64,000 bases of DNA from Proteiniphilum acetatigenes DSM 18083 (GTDB lineage Bacteria; Bacteroidota; Bacteroidia; Bacteroidales; Dysgonomonadaceae): NCBI RefSeq assembly GCF_000380985.1, contig NZ_KB905703.1:1-64000 (forward strand), read 5' to 3'. The translations under genes and the position numbers were made by a program. The first letter of the stretch is position 1. Every line of letters starts with the position of its first letter. A model generated the notes under the pieces. The model was not told where the DNA came from. It did not search any database and saw only the letters and a list, made by a program, of their open reading frames with translations. This document shows positions 53,290 to 63,615 of the stretch, in pieces.

Positions 53290-55275
53290 ATGAGGTTAGA
53301 TCTGAGTTCACACATTACTTTTGAAAGGGTTCCCAAAAAGTATTACAGGCCGGAAAACGATTTCGAGGAATATAATCTGTCGCGTTTCGAGAAACTGCCG
53401 GTAGCCATCTTTGAAGAATCGGGGAGAGCGGCAAAAAAAATTGCGAAAGATATCGTCAACGAGATGAAAGTAAAACAGCAGGAAGGTAAACCCTTTGTGC
53501 TGGGAATTAGCGGGGGAAACTCCCCTCTGCCGGTTTATGAAGAGTTGGTGAGATTGCATAAGGAAGAAGGCGTCAGTTTCAGTAATGTGATCGCTTTTAA
53601 CACGTATGAATTTTATCCGGTGCTCGATTTCACCTATAGCAACCTGCAGATGCTGAAGGAGAATTTCCTTGACCAGGTAGATATTGCACCGGAAAATATC
53701 TACTCCCCGGATGCGACCGTTGAGAAAGACCTGATCGCTGAAAACTGCGAAGCGTTCGAGCAAAGTCTGAAGAAAGTGGGTGGACTCGATTATTTGCTGT
53801 TGGGATTAGGCAGTAAAGGGAACGTGGGATTCAACATGCCTGGTAGCAGCCTTCACTCGGAAACCCGTCTGGTGATGCTTGACGGTGACTCCAGAAAAGA
53901 CATTGCCCGTAACTTCGGGTCGCTCGACAAAGTACCGGTAAGCGCTATCACTATGGGAATGTCCGATATGATGGATGCAAAAAAGATTTCGCTGGTAGCC
54001 TGGAGTGAGCAAAAGGCACAGAGTATCAAGGATATCGTAGAAGGAGCGGTAACCGACCTGGTACCCGGGTCTCTGTTGCAGACACACCCTGAATCCAAAG
54101 TCTTTGTAGACCTGGCAGCCGCTTCCGAATTGACACGTATCAGCCGCCCCTGGTTAGTGACCAATTGCGAATGGACCAGCAAATTGATCCGTCGGGCTAT
54201 TGTCTGGCTTTGCGGGGTGGTAAACAAACCTATCCTTAAACTGACAAATAAAGATTACAGCGATAACGGATTGAGTGAACTGATTACACTCTATGGATCT
54301 GCATACAACGTGAATATCAAAATATTCAATGACCTGCAGCATACTATTACCGGCTGGCCGGGAGGAAAACCCGACGCCGATGATACTTATCGTCCCGAAA
54401 GGGCAAAGCCCTATCCTAAAAGGGTAATTATTTTCAGTCCGCATCCCGACGACGATGTGATCTCTATGGGAGGTACATTTCAGAGACTTGTCAATCAGGG
54501 ACATGAGGTGCATGTGGCTTACCAGACCTCCGGAAATATTGCCGTGGGCGACGAAGAGGTGATCCGCTATATTTCCGTGCTGAACAGCATGCGCAAGAAA
54601 TTCAATCCCGAAAACACAGGATTGCTGGAAAAATATGAAAGTATTCGTCATTACCTTTTACATGAAAAATCGAAAGATGATGTCGATACCCCTGATATCC
54701 TTTTCATTAAAGGCAGAATCCGCCGTGAAGAGGCCCGTTCGGCCGACAGATACGTAGGTCTTCCGGAAGAGAATGTACATTTCCTTGATCTGCCCTTCTA
54801 CGAAACCGGTAAAATAAAGAAAAATCCTATATCGGAAAGAGATGTCAATATCGTAAAAGATTTTATTGAGACCATCAAACCGCACCAGATCTATGTGGCG
54901 GGCGACCTGGCCGATCCGCACGGAACGCACAAGGTATGCCTCGATGCAATCCTGGCTGCAGTCGACCTGATGAAAGATGACGACTGGTATAAAGATTGCC
55001 GGGTCTGGATGTATCGTGGTGCATGGATGGAGTGGGAGATAGACCATATAGAAATGGCAGTACCACTCTCTCCTGAAGAACTTCGACAGAAGAGAAACGC
55101 TATCCTCAAACATCAGTCACAAATGGAGAGTGCGCCTTTCCTGGGAGATGATGAGAGATTGTTCTGGCAACGTTCGGAAGAGCGGAACAGAGCTACGGCT
55201 GATATGTACTGGAAGTTGGGACTGGCCTCCTACGAAGCCATAGAAGCATTTGTCGAGTATATTCCCGTGCAATAA
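53290..55275 (+). CDS. NagB-like domain fused to LmbE/PIG-L deacetylase; NagB site lost
   Basis: A 661-residue fusion often annotated as glucosamine-6-phosphate deaminase. Residues about 30-290 have the NagB fold (VLGISGGNSPLPVYEELVRL). The four catalytic residues of E. coli NagB are all replaced: D72 by Y106 in FNTYEFYPV, and D141, H143 and E148 by K176, N178 and M183 in GLGSKGNVGFNMPGSS. The domain is thus not expected to deaminate, and may bind a sugar phosphate or have a different role. Residues about 375-640 are an LmbE/PIG-L deacetylase with the zinc motif HPDDD at 385-389 and DPHGTH at 542-547, both intact, so N-deacetylation of an N-acetylglucosamine-type substrate is likely. It is followed by a good terminator and is probably monocistronic. 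Confidence 0.82.
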   Translation: MRLDLSSHITFERVPKKYYRPENDFEEYNLSRFEKLPVAIFEESGRAAKKIAKDIVNEMKVKQQEGKPFVLGISGGNSPLPVYEELVRLHKEEGVSFSNVIAFNTYEFYPVLDFTYSNLQMLKENFLDQVDIAPENIYSPDATVEKDLIAENCEAFEQSLKKVGGLDYLLLGLGSKGNVGFNMPGSSLHSETRLVMLDGDSRKDIARNFGSLDKVPVSAITMGMSDMMDAKKISLVAWSEQKAQSIKDIVEGAVTDLVPGSLLQTHPESKVFVDLAAASELTRISRPWLVTNCEWTSKLIRRAIVWLCGVVNKPILKLTNKDYSDNGLSELITLYGSAYNVNIKIFNDLQHTITGWPGGKPDADDTYRPERAKPYPKRVIIFSPHPDDDVISMGGTFQRLVNQGHEVHVAYQTSGNIAVGDEEVIRYISVLNSMRKKFNPENTGLLEKYESIRHYLLHEKSKDDVDTPDILFIKGRIRREEARSADRYVGLPEENVHFLDLPFYETGKIKKNPISERDVNIVKDFIETIKPHQIYVAGDLADPHGTHKVCLDAILAAVDLMKDDDWYKDCRVWMYRGAWMEWEIDHIEMAVPLSPEELRQKRNAILKHQSQMESAPFLGDDERLFWQRSEERNRATADMYWKLGLASYEAIEAFVEYIPVQ

Positions 55276-55307
55276 CTATCGACAGACTTTCAATCTAATA
55301 AAGAACT

Positions 55308-55358
55308 CCCGGTGTCCGAGACAGGTGATCGCTGTTTCCGGGCACCGGGTTTTGTTTT
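55308..55358 (+). terminator. Intrinsic terminator after NagB/LmbE gene
   Basis: CCCGGTGTCCGAGACAG and CTGTTTCCGGGCACCGGG form a long GC-rich stem, followed by TTTTGTTTTT. It starts 33 bases after the stop codon. The rest of the interval to 55568 shows no gene. Confidence 0.85.
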
Positions 55359-55568
55359 TAAAGGAGCAAGGTGAAAGATTCATCTGCATAGTTTCATTAA
55401 CTTGGTTTAGCTTTTTAGGGATCGTTCAATCGGCCAGATTCTGTTTCACTTTAAGCTATTTTTGGGGTTTATCTTCAGTATCGCTCAATTCAATATAAAA
55501 TTAACAGATGGTTTTGGCTATAAATCCCTAAAAAAATTGTATATTGTGAGCCTGTTTTGAATTGATAG

Positions 55569-55958
55569 ATGTCGAAAGAGAAATTTCATATCGAATTCCT
55601 GATGGGAAATGCCACCCAGAGTAGTTTGTGGCGAATGATCAGTCAGATTGACGGCCTTTCGGAATGGTTTGCAGATGAGGTGACGATGGATGAATCAGAG
55701 ACCATCTACAAATTCATGTGGGGAAAAACGGATAATGAAGCCCGGATTATTCACAAAAAACCACAATCAAGCATCCGATACAGGTGGCTTGATGAGGAAA
55801 ATGAAGAACTTTATTTCGAATTTTTACTACGTAAACTTGACCTGTCGGGTGCTATGACTCTTGAAATAACTGATTTTGCCGAGCCGGATGAGAAAGGTGA
55901 TGCCATAGCGCTATGGGAATTTCAGGTCGATGAAATGAAAAGAAGGCTCGGAATCTGA
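55569..55958 (+). CDS. START-like domain protein
   Basis: A 129-residue single-domain protein resembling the AHSA1/START-like proteins of Bacteroidota. The pattern KFHIEFLMGNATQSSLWRMI, then GLSEWFADEV, then IRYRWLDEENEELYFEF and a final helix WEFQVDEMKRRLGI fits the helix-grip fold, which binds hydrophobic ligands or chaperone partners. The family name in databases is START-like. It is isolated, between a terminator and a non-coding repeat array, and no partner is evident. Confidence 0.75.
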   Translation: MSKEKFHIEFLMGNATQSSLWRMISQIDGLSEWFADEVTMDESETIYKFMWGKTDNEARIIHKKPQSSIRYRWLDEENEELYFEFLLRKLDLSGAMTLEITDFAEPDEKGDAIALWEFQVDEMKRRLGI

Positions 55959-56030
55959 CTTTCTCATACCGTGATATCTTTATCTTTCAATAAAAATTTA
56001 GCCGTTTTGAGTCGCCTTCGCTCCTCGATT

Positions 56031-56427
56031 TTCAATTCTCGCAACGGCAGAAGACGAGTTTACTCGGATTATGCTCGTATTGCTTAACGAAAACGTTCAA
56101 TTACATTAGTCGTTTTCTCGCTATGGCAAAGTTCAAACAAGTTTAACTTTGCTCATTTAGCTTAACGAAAACGTTCTATTTAAGAAACCACAATTCGTTT
56201 GATTTTATTATCTTTGGATAAGATAGGATGCGCCTCGGAAATCTTTTGAGAGTAAACTCTCATAATTTCTCTTAGCTTTCACTATCTTTGTCATAAAATT
56301 AAAAGTTCAATTACATTAGATATTTTCCCGCTATGGCAAAGTTCAAGTATACTTAGATGTTTTCAAGTTCTATTGAAAACATTCAATCAGGTTTGCCTTT
56401 GCACATTTAGCTGAACGAAAATATTCT
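56031..56427. repeat. Degenerate intergenic repeat array upstream of the LptF/G gene
   Basis: Three imperfect units in a 486-base gap without genes. Unit 1 at 56031-56098 (TTCAATTCTCGCAACGGCAG ... GCTTAACGAAAACGTTC), unit 2 at 56095-56177 (GTTCAATTACATTAGTCG ... CGCTATGGCAAAGTTCAA ... GCTTAACGAAAACGTTC), unit 3 at 56305-56427, which has an extra 40 bases in its middle and ends GCTGAACGAAAATATTC. Two TATCTTTG motifs (56209-56216, 56283-56290) match the -7 promoter consensus. The array has no open frame of note and may be a leader or promoter region made of repeats. Confidence 0.6.
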
Positions 56428-56444
56428 TTTTTGTCCATTTTTTA

Positions 56445-58403
56445 ATGAGAAGATTTTTCCACATAAAGCGGCTGTACGGCTACATTCTTACAACATATAT
56501 TCCGCTTCTTCTGATGACTTTTGCCATATGCCTCTTTTTGGTATTGATGCAATTCCTGTGGAAATATGTGGAGGATATGGTTGGCAAAGGGCTGGAGATA
56601 AGTGTGCTCGGTGAAATGTTTGTCTATGCAGCTCTCACGCTTGTCTATATAGCGTTGCCATTGGCGATCCTACTGGCTTCCCTGATGATGTTCGGGAACA
56701 TGGGTGAGAGTCTGGAGTTGCTGGCTGTAAAAGCGGCCGGCGTCCCGTTGCTGACGGCTATGAAGCCGCTTACCATCCTGATTGTGGGTATTGCGGTCGG
56801 AGTTTTTTTTTATCAGAATAATGCTCTTCCGAAAATACAAACTAAATTTTATTCGCTGCTCATCTCCATCCGGCAGGCCTCACCCGAATTAGATATACCT
56901 GAAGAAGTTTTCTACAAAGATATTCCCGGCTATAATCTTTATGTGGGAAAGAAGGACCAGAAAACAGGGATGCTGCATAATGTATTGATCTACGACATTG
57001 CAAGCGGCTTCAATAATATGGCCGTGATTATCTGCGATTCGGCTGAGATGAGTACGACAGACGATAAGAAGATGCTTATCTTCACCATGTACAGTGGGCA
57101 ACAGTTTCAGAACTTTCAACAGGGCAATGGTTCCTCTTCGCGATATAACGAGGACTTCGTTCCCTATGCACGGGAAAGTTTCGATACAAAGACGATGATG
57201 ATTGCTTACGATGCCAACTTCAACCGTATGGGGGAAGAGGTGATTGAAGGCAGCGCCACCAGCAATTATGTATCCAAGAACTTAGCGGAACTGGGCGCCT
57301 CCATCGATTCCATGTCCCTGATCTTGGATAGTGTGAACCGGGTGGACAGGAAAACGATGAAGAACCATTCCTATCTCTCTTTCAGGAATGGATACCCTGC
57401 GGGGAAGAAAGACTCCCTGATCGCTGCCGCACGACTTGCCCCCGTAGACGTGCCCCGTCCCGATACCCTGGTGCTGACAAAAGCACTGAACGAGCAATCC
57501 GCTATTTTGCAAAGTGCCTATATGAAAGCGGATAATAACAGCAATGAGTTTCTCTTCAGGTCGCTCAATAAAACTACCACGCAGCGTACCATTAACCGGC
57601 ACTGGGTGGAATGGCACCGCAAATTTACCATTCCTTTCACCTGTCTGATATTCTTTTTTATCGGAGCTCCGTTGGGTTCCATTGTAAGAAAAGGAGGATT
57701 GGGCACACCCATCGTGATATCGGTTATTCTGTTCATCATCTACTATATCGTCGAAAATGTGGGTTATAAAATGACCCGCGACGGTGTGTGGGCACACTGG
57801 TTCGGTATGTGGTTCAGCTCGTTCGTTTTGCTGCCTATAGGGATTTTCCTGACTTACAAGGCGGTGAATGATTCGGTAATCATGAATGCCGATACCTACG
57901 TCAACCTTTTCAAAAGACTCTTTTTCATTCGTGATAAGAGAAAATATCCGGTAAAAAGTGTGATCATTGAAAAACCGGATTATGAAAAAATATCGCAATC
58001 ACTGTCTGATTTGTCACAGAGGATCGACCGGTTTCTGGACAGATATGGTCGTCTCTCATATAAAGACTACTGGACTGACACCAATTATAACAAGGAATTA
58101 CGTTCTCTCAGAAGTTCATTGGAGATAATACTCAACAGCCTGTCCAATTCCCGTAAACTGGAAGTATTGGCAAAGGCGGAAGAGTTTCCTGTAATATTCA
58201 ATATAGTGAGGATTTTCAATACCGGTTCAATACCGGCTAAAATCTGTATGTACCTTTTCCCTGTAGGAATTATTCTCAGATTCCTCTCTATCCCCCTTGA
58301 GTGGACAATCAGGAAAGACCTGAGGAATATTCAAAGGTTGAACGGAGAGATGATAAATATTTTACACGGCATTCATGAGCCTGAAACTATAGCTTTAGCA
58401 TAA
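56445..58403 (+). CDS. LptF/LptG-family permease
   Basis: A 652-residue YjgP/YjgQ-family protein, the inner-membrane part of the machine that lifts lipopolysaccharide to the outer membrane. Membrane segments lie near residues 12-35, 55-85 and 100-125 (IYGYILTT..., [39 protein letters not shown]), a periplasmic beta-jellyroll follows at about 140-400, and a second membrane block lies near 400-490 ([20 protein letters not shown]). The C-terminal 150 residues are an extra soluble, helical extension found in Bacteroidota members. It begins after the repeat array, and ribBA follows 17 bases downstream. Confidence 0.85.
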   Translation: MRRFFHIKRLYGYILTTYIPLLLMTFAICLFLVLMQFLWKYVEDMVGKGLEISVLGEMFVYAALTLVYIALPLAILLASLMMFGNMGESLELLAVKAAGVPLLTAMKPLTILIVGIAVGVFFYQNNALPKIQTKFYSLLISIRQASPELDIPEEVFYKDIPGYNLYVGKKDQKTGMLHNVLIYDIASGFNNMAVIICDSAEMSTTDDKKMLIFTMYSGQQFQNFQQGNGSSSRYNEDFVPYARESFDTKTMMIAYDANFNRMGEEVIEGSATSNYVSKNLAELGASIDSMSLILDSVNRVDRKTMKNHSYLSFRNGYPAGKKDSLIAAARLAPVDVPRPDTLVLTKALNEQSAILQSAYMKADNNSNEFLFRSLNKTTTQRTINRHWVEWHRKFTIPFTCLIFFFIGAPLGSIVRKGGLGTPIVISVILFIIYYIVENVGYKMTRDGVWAHWFGMWFSSFVLLPIGIFLTYKAVNDSVIMNADTYVNLFKRLFFIRDKRKYPVKSVIIEKPDYEKISQSLSDLSQRIDRFLDRYGRLSYKDYWTDTNYNKELRSLRSSLEIILNSLSNSRKLEVLAKAEEFPVIFNIVRIFNTGSIPAKICMYLFPVGIILRFLSIPLEWTIRKDLRNIQRLNGEMINILHGIHEPETIALA

Positions 58404-58420
58404 AAACAATCCATATACAA

Positions 58421-59641
58421 ATGCAAGAAGAAATTCAATTACATACTATTGAAGAAGCCATCGAAGAGATTCGGAAAGGCAACTTTATCATAGTGGTCGA
58501 TGATGAAGACCGCGAAAATGAGGGCGATCTTATTATTGCGGCAGAACATATCACTCCCGAAAAGATCAATTTTCTGGAAACTCATGCGCGGGGACTCATC
58601 TGTGCCCCCATCACCAAAGAACGGGCCGAAGAATTGGACCTGCCGATGATGGTTTCACACAATACATCGATACATTCCACTCCCTTTACTGTCTCTATCG
58701 ATCTGCTTACACACGGATGCACTACCGGTATCTCGGCTTATGACAGGGCACAAACCATCCTGGCACTGACCCGTAAAGAGACGGCACCGGAAGATTTTGG
58801 CCGTCCGGGACATATCTTTCCCCTTCGTGCGCAAACCAAAGGGGTACTGCGTCGCGCAGGACATACCGAGGCAACGATCGACTTTGCCCGTCTGGCAGGA
58901 CTCTACCCGGCCGGCGCCCTGGCCGAGATCAAGAATGAAGACGGCTCCATGGCCCGTCTCCCCGAATTGATGGAAATGTCCCGGAAATTCAATCTGAAGA
59001 TCGTCTCAGTGGCCGATCTGATAAAATACAGACTCCGGACGGAATCGTTGATTGAAAGAGGTGAAGCTGTGCAACTCCCTACGGAATATGGTGAATTCAC
59101 GATGATACCGTTTCTGCAGAAAGCTACCGGTCAGGAGCATGTAGCTCTGATCAAAGGGGAATGGCACGACGATGAACCGGTGCTGGTACGTGTCCACTCC
59201 TCCTGTATGACGGGAGATATTTTCGGGTCAATGCGTTGCGAATGCGGGGAACAGCTCCACAAGGCGCTGCAACTCATCGAAAAGGAAGGAAAAGGAGTGC
59301 TTGTCTATCTGAATCAGGAAGGGCGCGGGATCGGACTGATGGCAAAGGCAGCTGCCTACAAGCTTCAGGAGCAGGGGCTCGATACCGTGGATGCCAACCT
59401 TCACCTCGGTTACCAGGCCGATGAACGGGATTATGGCGTAGGCGCGCAGATCCTACGCAGTCTGGAAGTGAGAAAGATGCGCCTGATGACCAATAACCCT
59501 ACCAAACGTGTCGGTCTTGAATCCTACGGACTGGAAGTAGTGGAGAATGTGCCGCTCGAAATCTCCCCCAACCAATACAACCATTTTTATATGGAAACCA
59601 AGAAAAAGAGAATGGGGCATGTGTTGAGGAGCATAAAATAG
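58421..59641 (+). CDS. ribBA: RibBA: DHBP synthase / GTP cyclohydrolase II
   Basis: A 406-residue bifunctional riboflavin enzyme. Residues about 8-205 are 3,4-dihydroxy-2-butanone-4-phosphate synthase ([37 protein letters not shown]). Residues about 212-406 are GTP cyclohydrolase II with the zinc cysteines in [20 protein letters not shown] and the catalytic segment [11 protein letters not shown]. Both catalytic domains look complete. It follows the LptF/G gene by 17 bases and is likely co-transcribed with it. Of interest here, riboflavin is also the source of the DMB lower ligand in aerobic B12 makers, but no gene in this window points to that use. Confidence 0.95.
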   Translation: MQEEIQLHTIEEAIEEIRKGNFIIVVDDEDRENEGDLIIAAEHITPEKINFLETHARGLICAPITKERAEELDLPMMVSHNTSIHSTPFTVSIDLLTHGCTTGISAYDRAQTILALTRKETAPEDFGRPGHIFPLRAQTKGVLRRAGHTEATIDFARLAGLYPAGALAEIKNEDGSMARLPELMEMSRKFNLKIVSVADLIKYRLRTESLIERGEAVQLPTEYGEFTMIPFLQKATGQEHVALIKGEWHDDEPVLVRVHSSCMTGDIFGSMRCECGEQLHKALQLIEKEGKGVLVYLNQEGRGIGLMAKAAAYKLQEQGLDTVDANLHLGYQADERDYGVGAQILRSLEVRKMRLMTNNPTKRVGLESYGLEVVENVPLEISPNQYNHFYMETKKKRMGHVLRSIK

Positions 59642-59800
59642 ATGTGTTGATGTGCCAATGAATGTGATCAAGTGGTTAAATGGAAAGGTGATTGGGATAT
59701 TCGAATTTGATCGATCTTCTTTATTCTTCAAATCAACTAATCAGTAAATCGTTAAATCTGTTAATCAATTATGAGTTCTTTGCTCTAAATAAATGATCTT

Positions 59801-61312
59801 ATGAACATTTTGTACCTTCTAATCGGTTTTTTTGTAGGGGGAGTCCTGGGATGGATTATCGCCTCATTACTGAACAGGTCGAAATCGGTTTCAAAAAGTG
59901 AATTTGATGCGCTGACCGGCAGATACAACATTTTAAATACCGAATTAGCCTTGTCGAAAGAGAAAATAACCGGCATGGAGGAAGATGAGGCATCATTAAA
60001 AAGTGACATAAAGGAACAGGAGGAAACAATTGGCCGGTTACAGAGAGAACTACTGGAGGCGGAACGTGGTAGTGCCACGCTGTCGGCCAATCTGAATGCT
60101 GCACAGGAGACTATCCGAAATTACCAGGAAGAGGTAGAACAGATCAGGCACGAACTGAAAACAAAAAACGAAGAATGGAATGAAATAAACAAGTCGCTGG
60201 CTCAGTTCACGGCAGAAAACAAATCGTTACTCGAAAAACTGGAAAACCAGAAGGTAGAAATAGTCGAATTACGGAAACAGTTCAATCTGGAGTTCGAGAA
60301 TATTGCCTCGAAAATCTTAGACGAGAAATCCGAGAAATTTACCCATCTCAACAGGGATAATCTGGATGCTATTCTGAAGCCGTTCGGAGAGAATATCGAG
60401 TCGTTCCGCAAAAAAGTGGAAGAGGTCTATATCAACGAGTCAAAAGAACGTTTCTCACTTGGACAGGAGGTGAAGAACCTGCGTGAATTGAACGACCGGC
60501 TCAGTACCGAAGCCAATAACCTGACCAGAGCTTTGAAAGGGAGCTCAAAGACACAGGGCGACTGGGGTGAGATGATTCTGGAGAATATTCTTGAACGTTC
60601 GGGATTGGTGAAAGGTCGGGAATATTTTGTGCAGGAATCGCTGAGAGATACCGACGGTAACGCTTTCACCGGAGAAAGCGGCTCACGAATGAAGCCCGAT
60701 GTAATCATCGCCTATCCTGACAACCGGAAAGTGATTATCGACTCGAAAGTATCGCTTACGGCCTATGCCAATTATGTAGGTGCAGACGATCCGGTAGAGC
60801 AGAAAAGATATATCGGCGAACATCTTCGCTCCGTACGTAAGCATATCGACGAACTGAGCCGGAAAAGTTATCAGGATTATGCCGATACACTCGATTTCGT
60901 GATGTTGTTTATCCCTAATGAACCGGCATATAGCCTGGCATTACAATATGATGAAAACTTGTGGCAGTACGCCTACGAGAAAAAAATACTGTTCATCAGC
61001 CCGACCAATCTGATCGCTGCTTTAAAGTTGATAGTGGATCTGTGGAAACGGGAATACCAGAATCGGAATGCGATGGACATTGCCGAGCGCGGAGCTGCGC
61101 TATACGACAAATTTGTCAATTTTGTGGATTCACTCACCGATATAGAAACCCATTTGAACAGGGCCAAACGGAGCTATGAGAGTGCTTACAGCCAGTTGAA
61201 ATCGGGTAGGGGAAACCTGATCGGCCAGGCCGAAAAGCTGCGTGAACTGGGGGTGAAAACTAAGAAATCACTACCCCAGTCATTGCTCGACGAGGTTACC
61301 GATGAAGAGTAA
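59801..61312 (+). CDS. rmuC: RmuC-family protein
   Basis: A 503-residue RmuC protein. It starts with one membrane segment ([19 protein letters not shown]), continues with a long coiled coil (residues about 28-200, rich in Glu, Lys, Leu), and ends with the RmuC nuclease-fold domain (about 235-470), marked by [19 protein letters not shown] and [20 protein letters not shown], the latter holding the PD-(D/E)xK-like D and DSK residues. RmuC limits inversions at short inverted repeats in E. coli and helps with DNA-protein crosslinks. The 159-base gap before it has no gene; its promoter is not clear. Confidence 0.9.
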   Translation: MNILYLLIGFFVGGVLGWIIASLLNRSKSVSKSEFDALTGRYNILNTELALSKEKITGMEEDEASLKSDIKEQEETIGRLQRELLEAERGSATLSANLNAAQETIRNYQEEVEQIRHELKTKNEEWNEINKSLAQFTAENKSLLEKLENQKVEIVELRKQFNLEFENIASKILDEKSEKFTHLNRDNLDAILKPFGENIESFRKKVEEVYINESKERFSLGQEVKNLRELNDRLSTEANNLTRALKGSSKTQGDWGEMILENILERSGLVKGREYFVQESLRDTDGNAFTGESGSRMKPDVIIAYPDNRKVIIDSKVSLTAYANYVGADDPVEQKRYIGEHLRSVRKHIDELSRKSYQDYADTLDFVMLFIPNEPAYSLALQYDENLWQYAYEKKILFISPTNLIAALKLIVDLWKREYQNRNAMDIAERGAALYDKFVNFVDSLTDIETHLNRAKRSYESAYSQLKSGRGNLIGQAEKLRELGVKTKKSLPQSLLDEVTDEE

Positions 61313-61339
61313 TCTGACTCAATTAAAAAAGAAAAAGAT

Positions 61340-62530
61340 ATGTACGGAAAAATGCAACAACACCTGCATGACGAATTGAAGTCGATTGAAGAGGCAGGTC
61401 TTTACAAAAAGGAACGGATCATTGTTTCGCCGCAAAAGGCTGAAATAAAAGTACAAACGGGACAGCAAGTACTCAACTTCTGTGCCAATAACTACCTGGG
61501 ATTGTCCGATCATCCAAGGCTGATCGATGCGGCAAAACGGGCACTGGATGAAAGGGGCTACGGCATGTCGTCCGTACGTTTCATCTGTGGTACCCAGGAT
61601 TATCATAAAGAACTGGAGGCGACCATCAGCCGCTTCTTCAAAACCGAAGATACGATTCTTTATGCCGCCTGTTTTGATGCCAACGGTGGTCTGTTCGAGC
61701 CGCTTTTTACCAATGAGGATGCTATCATCTCCGATGCGTTGAACCATGCATCCATTATCGACGGGGTGCGCCTTTGTAAAGCGCAACGCTACCGTTATGC
61801 CAACGCCGATATGGCTGATCTGGAAGAAAAGCTGAAAGAGGCACAGGCACAACGCTTCCGCATTATTGTTACCGACGGTGTCTTTTCAATGGATGGCAAC
61901 GTAGCACCACTCGACAAGATTATGGAACTGGCAGAGAAATACGATGCACTGGTAATGGTGGATGAAAGCCACTCGGCCGGTGTGGTAGGCCAAACCGGAA
62001 AAGGTGTGACCGAATTATACAATGTGATGGGTAATGTGGATATAATGACCGGCACATTAGGCAAAGCCTTTGGAGGTGCCATCGGCGGATTTACTACCGG
62101 CCGCAGGGAGATCATCGATATGCTGCGCCAACGGTCACGACCCTACCTCTTTTCCAACTCCATCCCCCCTATGGTGGCGGCATCAGGCGTAGAAGCATTC
62201 AATATGTTGCAGGAATCCAATCACCTGCAGGATAAGCTGCACGAGAATGTAGATTACTTTGTGGCTAAGATGAAGGAAGCCAATTTCGATATCAAACCCA
62301 CTCAGTCGGCTATCTGTGCCGTCATGCTCTACGATGCGAAACTGTCGCAGGATTTTGCGGCAGAGTTGCTCGACGAAGGTATCTATGTGACCGGATTCTA
62401 CTATCCCGTCGTGCCGAAAGGCGAGGCGCGCATCCGTGTACAACTCTCTGCCGGCCATGAACGTGCACATCTCGACAAGGCAATTGCTGCGTTTATCAAA
62501 GTCGGGAAAAAGCTAAAAGTTATTTCTTAA
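61340..62530 (+). CDS. kbl: Glycine C-acetyltransferase (2-amino-3-ketobutyrate CoA ligase)
   Basis: A 396-residue PLP enzyme of the alpha-oxoamine synthase family. It cleaves 2-amino-3-ketobutyrate with CoA into glycine and acetyl-CoA. [36 protein letters not shown] and [16 protein letters not shown] are family motifs; the PLP lysine is in [14 protein letters not shown]. The next gene, for threonine dehydrogenase, starts 56 bases after its stop, and together they form the two-step threonine degradation pathway. It starts 27 bases after rmuC. Confidence 0.94.
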   Translation: MYGKMQQHLHDELKSIEEAGLYKKERIIVSPQKAEIKVQTGQQVLNFCANNYLGLSDHPRLIDAAKRALDERGYGMSSVRFICGTQDYHKELEATISRFFKTEDTILYAACFDANGGLFEPLFTNEDAIISDALNHASIIDGVRLCKAQRYRYANADMADLEEKLKEAQAQRFRIIVTDGVFSMDGNVAPLDKIMELAEKYDALVMVDESHSAGVVGQTGKGVTELYNVMGNVDIMTGTLGKAFGGAIGGFTTGRREIIDMLRQRSRPYLFSNSIPPMVAASGVEAFNMLQESNHLQDKLHENVDYFVAKMKEANFDIKPTQSAICAVMLYDAKLSQDFAAELLDEGIYVTGFYYPVVPKGEARIRVQLSAGHERAHLDKAIAAFIKVGKKLKVIS

Positions 62531-62586
62531 TGTGGCAATATGCTAATGAGCTAATCAGTAAATCAATAAATCATCAAATCAGTCAA

Positions 62587-63612
62587 ATGAAAGCATTGGT
62601 AAAATTACGTCCTGAAAAAGGTATTTGGATGGAAGAAGTACCCGTTCCGTCGATCGGTGTGAACGATGTACTTATCAAGATTAAAAAGACATCCATATGT
62701 GGTACCGACCTCCACATTTATAAATGGGACGACTGGTCACAGAAAACTATTAAAACGCCTATGACCATCGGGCACGAGTATGTCGGTGAGATCGTGGATA
62801 TAGGCAGCGGCGTACAAAACCTGAAGGTGGGCGACCGTGTTACCGGCGAAGGGCATATTGCCTGTGGACACTGCCGTAACTGCCGCCGTGGTAAACTGCA
62901 TGTCTGTGAGAATACCATCGGGGTGGGGGTAAACCGTGACGGCGCTTTTGCCGAATACCTCTCCCTGCCGGCCGCCAACGTGGTGAAGCTCGATCCCCGG
63001 ATACCTGATGAGATTGCCTCTATCATGGATCCGTTCGGCAATGCTACTCATACCGCTCTCTCTTTTCCATTGATCGCCGAAGATGTGCTGATCACCGGTG
63101 CGGGACTGATAGGCAGCATGGCTACTGCAATCTGCCGTTTTGCCGGCGCCCGCTATATCGTGGTGAGCGACTTGAGCGAATACAGGTTGGATATAGCCAG
63201 GAAAATGGGAGCTACGCTTACGGTAAATGTCTCAAAAGGAGAAACAATAGCACAGGCAGTAGAGAAACTGGGAATGCGCGGTTTCGATGTGGGACTGGAA
63301 ATGTCCGGTTCACCTGCCGGATTCCGGGAGATGATAGCCAATATGTACAACGGTTCCAAGATATCACTGCTGGGTATTTTGCCCAATAATACGATGGTGG
63401 ATTGGAACGAGATTATCTTCAAGGCGCTTACCCTGAAAGGGATCTACGGCCGTGAAATGTGGGAGACATGGTACCAGATGGAACAGATGATCATCTCGGG
63501 ATTGGATCTGAGCCCCATGATCACTCACCGTTTCAGTATCGATGATTTCCAGAAGGGATTTGATGTGATGGAGGAAGGCCAGTGTGGTAAAGTGATCCTA
63601 AACTGGGAATAA
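62587..63612 (+). CDS. tdh: L-threonine 3-dehydrogenase
   Basis: A 341-residue zinc-dependent medium-chain dehydrogenase; oxidises threonine to 2-amino-3-ketobutyrate with NAD. I choose the ATG at 62587, giving [20 protein letters not shown]. An ATG at 62530 in the same frame adds 19 residues that do not fit the family. Catalytic zinc site: [13 protein letters not shown] and [12 protein letters not shown]. Structural zinc site: [22 protein letters not shown]-binding: [20 protein letters not shown]. It is the partner of kbl and ends 3 bases before the convergent DUF4230 gene. Confidence 0.94.
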   Translation: MKALVKLRPEKGIWMEEVPVPSIGVNDVLIKIKKTSICGTDLHIYKWDDWSQKTIKTPMTIGHEYVGEIVDIGSGVQNLKVGDRVTGEGHIACGHCRNCRRGKLHVCENTIGVGVNRDGAFAEYLSLPAANVVKLDPRIPDEIASIMDPFGNATHTALSFPLIAEDVLITGAGLIGSMATAICRFAGARYIVVSDLSEYRLDIARKMGATLTVNVSKGETIAQAVEKLGMRGFDVGLEMSGSPAGFREMIANMYNGSKISLLGILPNNTMVDWNEIIFKALTLKGIYGREMWETWYQMEQMIISGLDLSPMITHRFSIDDFQKGFDVMEEGQCGKVILNWE

Positions 63613-63615
63613 TAA

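Noticed and set aside
56031-56427. CRISPR array
   Set aside because: Units are imperfect, overlap, and differ in length; there are no regular spacers and no cas genes in the window.
62530-62586. Upstream start for threonine dehydrogenase overlapping the kbl stop
   Set aside because: The extra 19 residues ([14 protein letters not shown]) come from AT-rich spacer similar to that at 59730-59770; the family begins at MKALVK.
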